From QHXW01 sp963752965 (GTDB taxonomy: Bacteria > Acidobacteriota > Terriglobia > Bryobacterales > Bryobacteraceae): 64,000 bases of DNA. Shown in pieces: positions 54,283 to 63,837 of this stretch (within the stretch, counting starts at the first letter, position 1; each line of letters begins with the position of its first letter). The notes beneath the pieces were generated by a model. It saw only the letters and a list, made by a program, of their open reading frames with translations. It had not been told where the DNA came from and did not search any database. Made by a program: the position numbers and the translations under genes. Location: NCBI GenBank assembly GCA_963752965.1, contig CAVWAJ010000010.1, positions 372,001-436,000 of the forward strand, read 5' to 3'.

Positions 54283-55742
54283 TGCGTCAGGACCGCTCCG
54301 ATCAGGAAGATCTCGGCCGATTCGGGTATGCGCAGGAGTTGTTCCGCTCGATGGGCGGCTTCTCCAACTTCGCGATCTCGTTTTCCATCATCTCGATCCT
54401 GACTGGCGCGGTCACGCTTTACGGATACGGTCTGGAGATGGGCGGGCCGCTCGAGATGACGCTCGGCTGGCCGGTGGCGACGCTGTTCACGCTCACGGTG
54501 GCGGCGAGCATGGCGGAGTTGTGTTCGGCATATCCAACCGCCGGCGCGATGTACCATTGGGCGGCCGATCTGGGCGGCGCGGGCACGGGGTGGTTGGTCG
54601 CCTGGCTGAACATTTTCGGGTTGATCGCGGCGCAGGCCGGCATCAACTACGGCTGCGCGCAGTTCATTCTGCCGTTCCTGGGTGCGCCCTCAACCACACG
54701 CAACCTGTTCCTGATGTTTACCTTCATTTTGATCACGCAAGGCGCCCTGAATCACTGGGGCGTGAAGCTGGTGGCGATTCTCAACGACCTGAGCGTGACC
54801 GTTCACATCGTGGGCGTCGTGGCTCTGGTGGCGGCGCTGCTGTATCTCGCGCCAAAACAACCGGTGCACTTTCTGTTTGCAGGGGTCAACAGCAACGGCC
54901 GCTCGCCTTACTGGTGGGCCTTCGTGCTGGGGCTGCTCCAGGCACAGTGGACCTACACGGGTTTCGACGCGTCGGCCCACATGGCGGAAGAAACCGAGCA
55001 TCCGCGGCGCCACGCACCCTGGGGCATCGTGCTCTCCGTGGCCGTCTCGGGAGCCGTCGGGTATCTGTTGCTCCTCGCGCTCACGCTCGCTATTCACACC
55101 ATTCCCGGTGCGCTCGGAGCAAAAGACGCGGAAGGAAACTCGATCCCGGCGGTAATTGCCATTCTCACCACCGCGCTCGGGGCAAAGGCCGGCAATGCCA
55201 TGGCCGCGCTGGCGTCGATGGCCATGTGGTTCTGCGGGCTCGCCTGTATCACGTCGGCTTCGCGGGCCCTTTATTCGCTCGCGCGCGACGAGGGAACACC
55301 AATGGCGCGCTTCATGCGCGGAGTCAATCCGAGGCACGGAACGCCAGCGCCGGCCATCTGGGCGATTGTGCTGGCCTCCATCGCCGCCATGCTGTGGACC
55401 AAGGCGATTCCCGTGGTCACTTCGCTGAGCACCGTCGCCCTTTACCTGGCTTACATTATTCCCGTGGCGCTGGGTCTGCGCGCACGCCGGGCCGGATCGG
55501 ACTGGCCAGCAGCCGCGGTTTGGAACTTGGGGCGTTTCGGGCCCACGATCAACACGGTGGCGATTGCCTTCGCCGTCTTCATCTCATTCGTGCTGGTGAT
55601 GCCGCCCAATCAGCTTGCAGGCGAGACTCTGGCCGGGCTCCTGCTTGGGCTGGGCCTGCTTTATGCGGTGATTGTCCGCCATCGATACAAAGGACCGGGT
55701 TGGAGCCATCTCGAAGCCGCCATGCGAGAATCGAACCTATGA
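54282..55742 (+). CDS. APC-superfamily amino acid/amine permease
   Basis: 486 residues, about twelve membrane helices. The opening YAQELFRSMGGFSNFAISFSIISILTG is typical of the APC eukaryotic-type (bacterial GABA/choline-like) permeases, with the EMTLGWPVATLFTLTVAASMAELCSAYPTAGAMYHWAA helix pair. Later LLQAQWTYTGFDASAHMAEET carries the conserved region around helix 6. The start GTG (54282) overlaps the frataxin stop. The next gene is a glutamine-synthetase-like ligase; this pairing suggests import of an amine or amino acid that is then gamma-glutamylated. Confidence 0.88.
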   Translation: MRQDRSDQEDLGRFGYAQELFRSMGGFSNFAISFSIISILTGAVTLYGYGLEMGGPLEMTLGWPVATLFTLTVAASMAELCSAYPTAGAMYHWAADLGGAGTGWLVAWLNIFGLIAAQAGINYGCAQFILPFLGAPSTTRNLFLMFTFILITQGALNHWGVKLVAILNDLSVTVHIVGVVALVAALLYLAPKQPVHFLFAGVNSNGRSPYWWAFVLGLLQAQWTYTGFDASAHMAEETEHPRRHAPWGIVLSVAVSGAVGYLLLLALTLAIHTIPGALGAKDAEGNSIPAVIAILTTALGAKAGNAMAALASMAMWFCGLACITSASRALYSLARDEGTPMARFMRGVNPRHGTPAPAIWAIVLASIAAMLWTKAIPVVTSLSTVALYLAYIIPVALGLRARRAGSDWPAAAVWNLGRFGPTINTVAIAFAVFISFVLVMPPNQLAGETLAGLLLGLGLLYAVIVRHRYKGPGWSHLEAAMRESNL

Positions 55743-55767
55743 TTGTCTCGATCGGGGTGGCGCTGTG

Positions 55768-57114
55768 ATGACGCTGGAGGAAGTGCGAAAGCTGCTTGAA
55801 CAGAACGAGGTCAAGCGCATCAAGCTGGGTGCGTATGATATCGACGGTACGCTGCGCGGCAAATACGTGAGCAGTGAGAAGTTTCACTCGGCGGCGCAGT
55901 CCGGGATGGGCTTTTGCGATGTCATCTTCGGCTGGGACATCGGCGACGTGCTCTACGACAACGTCAAGTTCACGGGCTGGCACACCGGCTATCCCGACGC
56001 CAACTGCCGCATCGCGCTCGATACGTTCCGCCTCATTCCATGGGAACCGGGCACGGCATTTTTCCTGATGGATTTCGTGACCCGCGATGGCCAGCCTCTG
56101 CCCATCGCGCCACGCCAGGTGCTCCAGCGCGTGGTGGCTCGTGCCGAGGCGTTAGGGTACACGCCATACTTCTCCGCCGAGTACGAATTCTTCTTCTTTC
56201 GCGAAACGCCCGATAGCTTGCGCGCCAAAAATTACCGCGGCCTGACGTCTCTGACGCCGGGCATGTTCGGATACAGCGTGGTGCGTGCTTCGGCTAATTC
56301 CGAGCTGGTTTTGCGGATGCTCGATCAACTGGCCGCTTTCCACTGCGAGTTGGAAGGTCTGCATACCGAAACCGGGCCGGGCGTTTACGAGGCCGCGATC
56401 GCGGTTGACGAAGCCATACCCGCCGCGGACAAAGGAGCGCTATTCAAAACCGCTGTGAAAGAAATCGCCGCGCGCCAAAACCTCACGCCGACTTTCATGG
56501 CTAAATGGAATTCCGATTTGCCCGGGTCGAGCGGCCATCTGCACCAGAGTCTGTGGGACAGCGGGGAGCACAAGAACCTGTTCCACGCGGCCGAAGGGGG
56601 CGGCATGTCCGCGCTCATGCAGCATTACATCGCGGGCTTGGTGGCGAATATGCCCGAGTTGGCGGCTGTAATCTGCCCCACCATCAACTCCTACAAGCGT
56701 ACCGTGCCCGGTGCTTGGGCACCGATCAACGCCACGTGGGGCGTGGACAACCGCACGACGGCCGTGCGCGCGATCCCGGGCGGCAGCAAATCGGCGCGTG
56801 TCGAGTTGCGCCTGGCCGGTGCGGACATCAATCCCTACCTGGCTATAGCCGCGTCACTCGCCGCCGGCCTTGATGGCATTGAGCGCAAGCTCGAACTGCC
56901 TCCGCCCACGGTGAATGCCTACTCTGGTGATGCGCCCCCGCTGCCGCGCACACTAGCAGCCGCCGCGAAGCTGTTCCGTGAAAGCGCGATGGCCCGCCGC
57001 TGGATGGGCGAGGAGTTTGTCGACCACTTCGCCGCCACGCGCGAATGGGAAGTGCGGCAGTTCGAGAAGGCCGTGACGGACTGGGAACTGGCGCGGTATT
57101 TCGAATCGGTGTAA
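55768..57114 (+). CDS. Glutamine synthetase-like gamma-glutamyl ligase
   Basis: 448 residues from ATG 55768 (GTG 55765 possible). The GS fold is intact: N-terminal KRIKLGAYDIDGTLRGKYV, active-site Glu in SAEYEFFFF, LHTETGPGVYEAAI, the nucleotide motif GSSGHLHQSLWD, NSYKRTVPGAWAP with catalytic Arg, and VELRLAGADINPYLAIAA. It is the short GS-like branch that includes PuuA and gamma-glutamylmonoethanolamide synthetases rather than housekeeping GlnA. Clustered with a permease and an alcohol dehydrogenase, it fits amine catabolism (gamma-glutamylation of an amine or ethanolamine). The exact substrate cannot be read from sequence. Confidence 0.85.
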   Translation: MTLEEVRKLLEQNEVKRIKLGAYDIDGTLRGKYVSSEKFHSAAQSGMGFCDVIFGWDIGDVLYDNVKFTGWHTGYPDANCRIALDTFRLIPWEPGTAFFLMDFVTRDGQPLPIAPRQVLQRVVARAEALGYTPYFSAEYEFFFFRETPDSLRAKNYRGLTSLTPGMFGYSVVRASANSELVLRMLDQLAAFHCELEGLHTETGPGVYEAAIAVDEAIPAADKGALFKTAVKEIAARQNLTPTFMAKWNSDLPGSSGHLHQSLWDSGEHKNLFHAAEGGGMSALMQHYIAGLVANMPELAAVICPTINSYKRTVPGAWAPINATWGVDNRTTAVRAIPGGSKSARVELRLAGADINPYLAIAASLAAGLDGIERKLELPPPTVNAYSGDAPPLPRTLAAAAKLFRESAMARRWMGEEFVDHFAATREWEVRQFEKAVTDWELARYFESV

Positions 57115-57146
57115 CTCAGGCGCGTCGTGCTATCGTAGCCTTTCCG

Positions 57147-58262
57147 ATGAGTCTCTCGACATTCTCTTTCCCCACTACCATCGTCTTCGGCGCCGGCACA
57201 GTGGAACGGCTAGCCGGCGAGCTAGACAAACGCAAGGTCCGTCGTCCCCTGCTGGTCACCGACGCGGGAATCCAGCGTGCTGCTGTTTTCGAGCGCGTGC
57301 GGCAATTGGTCCCCGAAGCGGCTATCTTTTCGAAAGTCGATCCCAACCCGACTGAGCAAAACGTACTCGATGGCGTGGCCGAATATAAAACAGCCGGTTG
57401 CGATGGTGTCATCGCGCTGGGCGGCGGTTCCCCTCTCGACGCCGCCAAAGCCATTCGCCTCCTGGCCACGCACCAGGGTCCGCTGGCCGGCTACGACGAT
57501 ATGCTCGACGGCTCCAATCGCATCTCATCCAACCTGCCGCCCTACATCGCGATTGCCACTACCTCCGGCACTGGCAGTGAAGTCGGGCGCTCGGCCGTGA
57601 TCACGATTCAGGCCACCAACCGGAAGACCGTAATCTTCAGCCCGTACCTGATTCCGTCCGTCGCGCTCGCCGACCCGGAATTGACGCTGGACCTGCCACC
57701 GCATATCACCGCCGGCACCGGCATGGATGCGTTTACGCACAATGTGGAGGCCTATCTCGCCAAAGGCTATCACCCCATGTGCGATGCCATTGCGCTCGCC
57801 GGAACTAAGCTGGTTTGGGATAATCTGCCGCGCGCCATGGACCATCCGCACGATATCGAAGCGCGCTCGAACATGATGATGGCCGCCATCATGGGCGCGG
57901 TGGCGTTCCAGAAGGGGCTCGGCGCCGTGCACTCGCTGGCTCATCCACTCTCCACCGAATGCGGCATGCATCACGGGACCACCAACGCGATTCTCTTGCC
58001 CGTGGTGCTGGAATACAATCGTCCCGCGGTGCCCGAGCGCATTCTCCAGCTTGCCGCGTTGCTCGGAGGAGGTGATGCCGCCGAACGGGTCCGTGAACTA
58101 AATCGCCGGGTATCCATCAAACCCCGTCTGCGCGATTGGGGTGTTTCCGAAGCCATTTTGCCTGCGCTCGCGGATAAAGCCGTGCAGGACGGTTGTCACC
58201 AGCTCAACCCGCGCCCGTGCGCGCGCGAGGATCTGCTCGAACTGTACCGCCAGGCGTATTGA
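57147..58262 (+). CDS. Iron-containing alcohol dehydrogenase
   Basis: 371 residues. NAD-binding start FPTTIVFGAGTVERLAG, the GGGSPLDAAKAIRLL motif, TTSGTGSEVGRSAVIT, and metal ligands GTGMDAFTHNVEAYLAKGYHP (Asp and His), VHSLAHPLSTECGMHHG (two His). It belongs to the group III alcohol dehydrogenase family. Its position 32 bases after the ligase suggests it oxidises or reduces a product of the same amine/alcohol pathway. The start ATG is 57147. Confidence 0.93.
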   Translation: MSLSTFSFPTTIVFGAGTVERLAGELDKRKVRRPLLVTDAGIQRAAVFERVRQLVPEAAIFSKVDPNPTEQNVLDGVAEYKTAGCDGVIALGGGSPLDAAKAIRLLATHQGPLAGYDDMLDGSNRISSNLPPYIAIATTSGTGSEVGRSAVITIQATNRKTVIFSPYLIPSVALADPELTLDLPPHITAGTGMDAFTHNVEAYLAKGYHPMCDAIALAGTKLVWDNLPRAMDHPHDIEARSNMMMAAIMGAVAFQKGLGAVHSLAHPLSTECGMHHGTTNAILLPVVLEYNRPAVPERILQLAALLGGGDAAERVRELNRRVSIKPRLRDWGVSEAILPALADKAVQDGCHQLNPRPCAREDLLELYRQAY

Positions 58263-58308
58263 GCGGCACGTCCGGCTTCTCGGCGGCGGTTGTTACAATG
58301 GCTATTCC

Positions 58309-58797
58309 ATGCAAGTATTGCAGGCTGGGCAGCACAAGTTCATTTATCTCGAGCTCGACACGGAAACGGTAAGCAACGTCGCCCGGCAGGCGGGCTTTGA
58401 AATTAAGGTGCAGGACGGAGCTCGCAGCCTTTCGGCGGATCTGATGGCTCCCGGCCGGCAGTCGCCGTTGTTGTTGTTCGACGCAGCCGACCCCGCCAAT
58501 CTTGGTTGGTTTTCCCGTTGCCAGTTTTACGTGGATGGACGCACCGGGGCCGTGATGCAGACGCCGATGACGCTGGCCAATCAACTGGATCGCACCGGCA
58601 AGCCGCAAGGGAACTCCGTGCGGCTGACCATCACCAAGGAATTGCCGGCGAGCTATCGGCTACCGGGCAAACAGCCTCTCACCGAGCAGGTCCTCTACGC
58701 GCTCCTCTACAATTTTCTGAACGCGCTTACCAAGACCGGGGTCGCGGTTTGCGGCGCGTCCGTGGTCAAAGCGCTTGCCGGCCGCACGGAGAGTTGA
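58309..58797 (+). CDS. Hypothetical protein (162 residues)
   Basis: 162 residues from ATG 58309. No signal peptide. It contains HKFIYLELDTETVSNVARQ, a conserved-looking LLLFDAADPANLGWFSRCQFYVDG, and a helical C-terminus (LTEQVLYALLYNFLNALTKTG). A double-stranded beta or PilZ-like barrel is imaginable but not supported. It sits between the dehydrogenase and the giant secreted protein and points the same way. Confidence 0.55.
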   Translation: MQVLQAGQHKFIYLELDTETVSNVARQAGFEIKVQDGARSLSADLMAPGRQSPLLLFDAADPANLGWFSRCQFYVDGRTGAVMQTPMTLANQLDRTGKPQGNSVRLTITKELPASYRLPGKQPLTEQVLYALLYNFLNALTKTGVAVCGASVVKALAGRTES

Positions 58798-58910
58798 CCT
58801 AATCTCCACCCGGTCACGCCACAACAAGAAAAATAAGTGATCGACGGACCAATACTTTCCGAAAAAACGAGCATGGACAAGCTTCAGACGCGATCCCAGA
58901 ATACGGGTGT

Positions 58911-61900
58911 ATGAGAACAGTAGGTTTAGCGCTGTGTGGTTTGTGTGCGATCACCCTGTATGGGCAATCGGTATCAATTACAGCGCCAACCGCAGGTCAA
59001 GCACTCAGCGGCTTTTCTGGATTCTCTTTCACCGCGTCAATTGCAAGTGCACCGAACGCATACAACGTGTGTTACACCGTGGATGCCTATCCGGTCCCTG
59101 GTCCCGGGCCATCCTGCAGCCGCACCGCGCCCTACGCGGTGCCGTGGAATACTTTTTGGGTCTTGAACGGACCGCACCAGGTCGTGGCTTCCGCCTATGA
59201 CGCTTTGGGGAATGTGATTGCGTCTTCGAGTCCGGTAGCATTCACGGTGGCTAACAACTGGCCGTGCTCCTGGGCGCCGGCGATCACTGTCACCACGGGG
59301 ACCGCTCTGGGGTCCGTGTGGTCCGGTAAGGTAAGCGTCAGCGGCACGCTATCAGGGAGTCATGCTGGGTCAGATACATTTCAATGGAACTGGTTCATTG
59401 ATGGCATACCTCTAGAGCAAATGATCAACACCAGTGCCACCAATTCAGTAAGCCTTGATACAAGCCAATTCGCCAACGGTCCGCACGTAGTTGCACTCGT
59501 CACGCAAGACCAGGGCAATTCCTGTACTACCTACTCCGATGGTTACGAAGGGGCCGCCACGGAGTGGTCCCGGACGGTGACGTTCAACAATATCTCCACG
59601 GTGATGGAGGTTCGTGAGAACGCACACGAGGTGTTCCTGGCACCGGCGGCCACATTTACCCTTAGCCCAACGCTGGTCAATTCGGACGGAACTACGGGTA
59701 GCCCCACTTTCGATTTTCTTTCGCAAAACACTGCCGTCGCTACCGTCAGTACAACAACTGGAACCAGTAGCGTTGTGACCGCTGTTGCCAACGGCAATGC
59801 TCAGATTCTGACGATGGCGGAGGTTACCACCGGAACGGATCTCGTAACTGTTGGCTCTCCTCCAACTAGTACTGTTGCATCCTCGTCTCACCCCTTCACT
59901 TATCGCAACGCGGGTGAACTGCTGCGCGTGACTGGTGGGACGGGCTGGATCACCGGTCTCTACATAATCACGAGTGTGGACGGGAACGGCACAGCTTACC
60001 TCAACGCTATCGCGGAGACAACCGGAAGCAGCCGCGGAACCTTCGCGGTTGGTCCAACCCGCACCACGTGGATCTTCGTAGCTAATTCGAACATCCTGCC
60101 CCACTTTGGCACGGACGGATCGATCCTCACGGCGTACAATCCTTCGAAGTCGTTCTTTATGAACGAGGCATTCAACTCAATCGACGGATTCGGCGACCAG
60201 CCTTACAATGACGACCTGCTAGGGTTTGGAGATGACATCAACGCCTCAGGCTATAACACGATTGAGCTTGGCGTCACCAATCAGGACATGAGCCAATCGA
60301 GCCAGACCAATTTCCAGAATGGGCAAACGTCATACCTGAATGGATACCTCGCTGCTATCGCACCGTGGCCAAAGTTTAGATTCTTCGGAACGGGAGACAA
60401 TCTCAGCAGTTCACAATTTTATTACACGACGCGAGGGCCAGGCGCTTCTTGGACGCCGCCGGCAGTACAGTACATTTTCCAAGGATTGAAAAATGCAGGC
60501 AATTTCATCGGCGTATCTTGGCATGACGAAATCAACGGTCCATGGGGACCAAATCCGCTACAGGGGCCAATACAGTTTGTGTCGTCTCCGACCGTCCAAA
60601 GCGGCTTGACTTCGATCACGTCGAACGGCAGCACCTGCACGGGCCATTGGACCGGGTGGGCATTTGCTGGCAGCGGGACCTTCATAATCCACGGAGCCAC
60701 GACGGCAAACTTCAACAACGCAATGGGAGCCAACTACACACGCAACACGGTGGACGCAAACACATTTACATTCTCTTGCTCAGTCGCGTCGGGTACTTAT
60801 AACTTGGCAACCGATCCCGGACTCACTATCGAGCCTAATTTTTACGGGTGGACCGGTTCCGATTATATTCACTACGACGCGTGGGCGCAGATGATGACGT
60901 GGGCGAGTGCCATTGCTGGCCATACACAGGTCAGCGGGTCCAACGCGGCCGGGACGACGCTTCAGTCCATAGCCAATTGGAGCGGCAACGGCATCCAGAG
61001 CATCGGATCGGTCAATCAGGTGGGGAATTGGGCGGACTTGTATTGGAGCCACAACGGAGAGAACTATCTCGTATCACGCGCGAGTTCCTTCGCATTGATC
61101 ACCGACAGCCTGCCGATCTCCGCCGGCATAGAGGAAGGATATTTCACACGCCTGAGATACGGGAGTTTCAACCCAGCGTTGCCCATCACCGTTCAGACGC
61201 AAGGAACGAGCGCCAATTATGGATTCGAAGGGTATCCGGTCAACATCGCTTCGATATCAAATAACGTTATTACTTTCACAGCTCCACATAAAAGTTCCGT
61301 AGTAATCCCCGGTGTTACCCGGCTGTGGATCACCGGTTCATCCAATTCCGCATACAACACAAATTTCAATGTCAATAGTGTGCTCAGCCCCACTTCCATA
61401 TCGGTCTCCCTGGCGGCATCCGATTTTTCCGGCACCGCCACTGGAGGAACAATCACGTTCCAGAACGGCGACACGAAAGGCCTGACCAGCATAACAGCTA
61501 GCGGATCAAGGCAAGCCTACGGGGACACAGCGACCTACACAGGATCCTCAGATAACTCGGTGCAGAGGCATCGTGGTCAAACGTTTACTATTTCTGGTTC
61601 CACCGGCGCCGCCTCCTTCAATTCGCGTACGCTCTACATGACCGGCGAGAACTTCTCGGTGGCGCAGGATAACAATGGTGAGGCGGTTTCTTGGTTCTAC
61701 TTTCGAGAACTCCCCGCTGGTTCCTCCACCGGGGGGACAGCGTTTATCGTCGCCGACAACAACCTTATTAAGGGTCGAAATGGGAGCGTTGAGTTGGCTG
61801 GTGGCAATTACGCGCACCCAGGATTTGGATTTGTTTCGGTGATTGAGGCCGCCATTCTGCGCGCGGCTGGGCAACGGCTGTACAAATTTGCCGATACCGT

Positions 61901-62645
61901 GCAAGGATACTACGATCACACCGTTACGCTTAGCAACGGCATGCTTATTAAGGCCGGGTGGACTGGTTTATTCTCGCAGGGTAATGTCACTGTGTTTCAG
62001 GACAATTCCCATGCGGGGCAGTTATTTGCCCATCCGCATTGGGAGAACGGGTTTAGTGTCCCCATGTTCCACGCGGTGAACCTGGCCACCTTGCTGATCA
62101 ATGTGAACCAGAAGTACATCCTCCAACCGGCGCTGAACAGTCCGGATTACGGTCCAGTCTTGGATTGCGGCGCCCGCGCGGGGTCGTATGGGGACATTCT
62201 GATGTGTGTGAACGGAACTGAGGGTCCGCAGACACGCACATTGAGCCTGTCTCCTTATTTGCAATCCGGTCAGCAGATCGTCAGGTACATGAGCGATCCG
62301 CAGGGGATCACGATGACTATTCTGGCGGCAGGCACGGCGAGCGACACGGTTACCCTGAATCCGGAAGCTGCGGTCTTTTACGTCTTTCCGGTCCAGTTCA
62401 GTGCCGAGCTAGAACAGCCGGCGATTTGTGTCAACCTGGCCGATGTCCCCAACGCCGCGGCCGTAGTGGTTCGTTACCACTATGACCTCTACCTGCTGGA
62501 CAAGCCGGCGACGAATGCCTTCAATTGCAGTACGGGATCCTGCACGCTACCGGTAAATCGCAATATCGGGCCGGTGTATTACCGGCTGATTTATCTCGAT
62601 GCGGGTTCGAAGGTGCTGGCTACTTCCGACGTGCAAACGCTATAA
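58911..62645 (+). CDS. Large secreted Ig-like domain protein
   Basis: 1244 residues with a signal peptide (GLALCGLCAITLYGQ). An Ig-like bacterial domain opens (SVSITAPTAGQALSGFSGFSF to about residue 110), followed by two more beta repeats (WNWFIDGIPLEQM and ATFTLSPTLVNSDGTTGSP). The centre (about 400-800) has an aromatic-rich region with YNDDLLGFGDDINASGYNTIELGV and NFIGVSWHDEINGPWG, which reads like a glycoside-hydrolase barrel with an HDE acid motif. The end is beta-rich. Base composition appears lower in GC than its neighbours. It may be an extracellular enzyme or adhesin; no family is certain. Its stop overlaps the convergent GT4 gene. Confidence 0.65.
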   Translation: MRTVGLALCGLCAITLYGQSVSITAPTAGQALSGFSGFSFTASIASAPNAYNVCYTVDAYPVPGPGPSCSRTAPYAVPWNTFWVLNGPHQVVASAYDALGNVIASSSPVAFTVANNWPCSWAPAITVTTGTALGSVWSGKVSVSGTLSGSHAGSDTFQWNWFIDGIPLEQMINTSATNSVSLDTSQFANGPHVVALVTQDQGNSCTTYSDGYEGAATEWSRTVTFNNISTVMEVRENAHEVFLAPAATFTLSPTLVNSDGTTGSPTFDFLSQNTAVATVSTTTGTSSVVTAVANGNAQILTMAEVTTGTDLVTVGSPPTSTVASSSHPFTYRNAGELLRVTGGTGWITGLYIITSVDGNGTAYLNAIAETTGSSRGTFAVGPTRTTWIFVANSNILPHFGTDGSILTAYNPSKSFFMNEAFNSIDGFGDQPYNDDLLGFGDDINASGYNTIELGVTNQDMSQSSQTNFQNGQTSYLNGYLAAIAPWPKFRFFGTGDNLSSSQFYYTTRGPGASWTPPAVQYIFQGLKNAGNFIGVSWHDEINGPWGPNPLQGPIQFVSSPTVQSGLTSITSNGSTCTGHWTGWAFAGSGTFIIHGATTANFNNAMGANYTRNTVDANTFTFSCSVASGTYNLATDPGLTIEPNFYGWTGSDYIHYDAWAQMMTWASAIAGHTQVSGSNAAGTTLQSIANWSGNGIQSIGSVNQVGNWADLYWSHNGENYLVSRASSFALITDSLPISAGIEEGYFTRLRYGSFNPALPITVQTQGTSANYGFEGYPVNIASISNNVITFTAPHKSSVVIPGVTRLWITGSSNSAYNTNFNVNSVLSPTSISVSLAASDFSGTATGGTITFQNGDTKGLTSITASGSRQAYGDTATYTGSSDNSVQRHRGQTFTISGSTGAASFNSRTLYMTGENFSVAQDNNGEAVSWFYFRELPAGSSTGGTAFIVADNNLIKGRNGSVELAGGNYAHPGFGFVSVIEAAILRAAGQRLYKFADTVQGYYDHTVTLSNGMLIKAGWTGLFSQGNVTVFQDNSHAGQLFAHPHWENGFSVPMFHAVNLATLLINVNQKYILQPALNSPDYGPVLDCGARAGSYGDILMCVNGTEGPQTRTLSLSPYLQSGQQIVRYMSDPQGITMTILAAGTASDTVTLNPEAAVFYVFPVQFSAELEQPAICVNLADVPNAAAVVVRYHYDLYLLDKPATNAFNCSTGSCTLPVNRNIGPVYYRLIYLDAGSKVLATSDVQTL

Positions 62646-63827
62646 GTCGGCCGCTTGTGCAGGTGCTGGCTCTGCCGGGGAGTGAACGCGGGTCAATCCC
62701 TCATACAGCGATAAGGTGCGGGAGACCATTGTTTCCAGGCTGAACTCCTGCCGGGCTCGCAAGCGGGCGGCGTTGCCGAGCGACGCACGCAACTCTGGAT
62801 CACTCAGCAAAGTGTTGATGGAAGCAGCCAGCGCATCGGGATCGGCAGGCGGCACGGTCAGTCCTGTCTGCCCGTGTGGCGAAACGAAGGGCACTCCGGA
62901 CTGGAGATTGGTATTGACAACCGGCAGGCCGGCGGCCATGGCCTCGACCTGCGCGATGCCAAACGCCTCACTCCTCACGACAGACGGAAGAACGAATACG
63001 TCAGCGGCGTGGTAGCATGCCACCAACTTCGCATGGTCTGTCTTTCCCAAGAAATGTACGCGGTCTGCGACACCTAATTGTGCAGCAAGCGCGGTAAGGC
63101 TGCCGTGCAGGGGTCCTGTTCCGACGATGAGGAGATTTCCTTGGACCTGGGTCATGGCGCGAACCAGGTGCTCGAAGCCCTTGTAGTAAACCAGCCGCCC
63201 GACTGTGACAATGAGCCGCTCACCGTACTGCTGGCGAACCGCAGAAACGGCATCCGGGCGGCAACGGTCAAAGGCCTCGATCCGGATTCCCAAAGGAATC
63301 ACATGGCACTTGTTTTTGTGGTGGGCGAGAACGGGAGACGTTTCCAGGTAGTTAGGAGAAGTCGTGATGATAGCCGCACTGCGGCGCAAGGCAGCGTGCA
63401 AGAAAGGCTCGAACGCAGGCCCGAGGAATTTCTGGTGCACCAGATCGCTGTGGTAAGTGACGACCAAGCGCCCATGATGTCCGCTGGCGAGATAAGCGAG
63501 AACGGCCACCGGATTCGGCAAGTGAAGATGCACGATATCGCCGCGGAACGCTCGGAGGCTGGGAATCATCCCGGGGCATAGCGGGCTGGATGCGACCGTC
63601 AGCCAGGTAGGCAGGCGATGGACAGGGACACCGTCCAGGATCTCTTCCACGCTTGAGTGATCGTCGTTCGCGACAATGACCTCGACATCCAACGACTTCC
63701 TAAGTTCCTCGCACAGCGCTTGCAGATGGGTCTCAATCCCACCCATGTGCGGTGGGTAGAACTTCCCCACGTGCAGAACCTTTGGGACTTGATGGTTCCC
63801 GTTACTTACTAATCCGTTGGTTGTCAC
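62640..63827 (-). CDS. GT4-family glycosyltransferase
   Basis: 395 residues from a GTG at 63827, ten bases after the upstream acyltransferase stop. GT-B fold: KVLHVGKFYPPHMGGIETHL at the N-terminus, the VVTYHSDLVHQ and VIPLGIRIEAFDR segments, then the donor domain RLIVTVGRLVYYKGFEHLV, LLIVGTGPLHGSL and the EAFGIAQVEAMAAGLPVV acidic motif. It transfers a nucleotide-sugar to a lipid- or surface-linked acceptor, typical of polysaccharide or O-antigen loci. The acyltransferase upstream supports a surface-glycan cluster to the right of the window. Confidence 0.9.
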   Translation of the reverse strand: MTTNGLVSNGNHQVPKVLHVGKFYPPHMGGIETHLQALCEELRKSLDVEVIVANDDHSSVEEILDGVPVHRLPTWLTVASSPLCPGMIPSLRAFRGDIVHLHLPNPVAVLAYLASGHHGRLVVTYHSDLVHQKFLGPAFEPFLHAALRRSAAIITTSPNYLETSPVLAHHKNKCHVIPLGIRIEAFDRCRPDAVSAVRQQYGERLIVTVGRLVYYKGFEHLVRAMTQVQGNLLIVGTGPLHGSLTALAAQLGVADRVHFLGKTDHAKLVACYHAADVFVLPSVVRSEAFGIAQVEAMAAGLPVVNTNLQSGVPFVSPHGQTGLTVPPADPDALAASINTLLSDPELRASLGNAARLRARQEFSLETMVSRTLSLYEGLTRVHSPAEPAPAQAADL

Positions 63828-63837
63828 AGGAGTGAAG

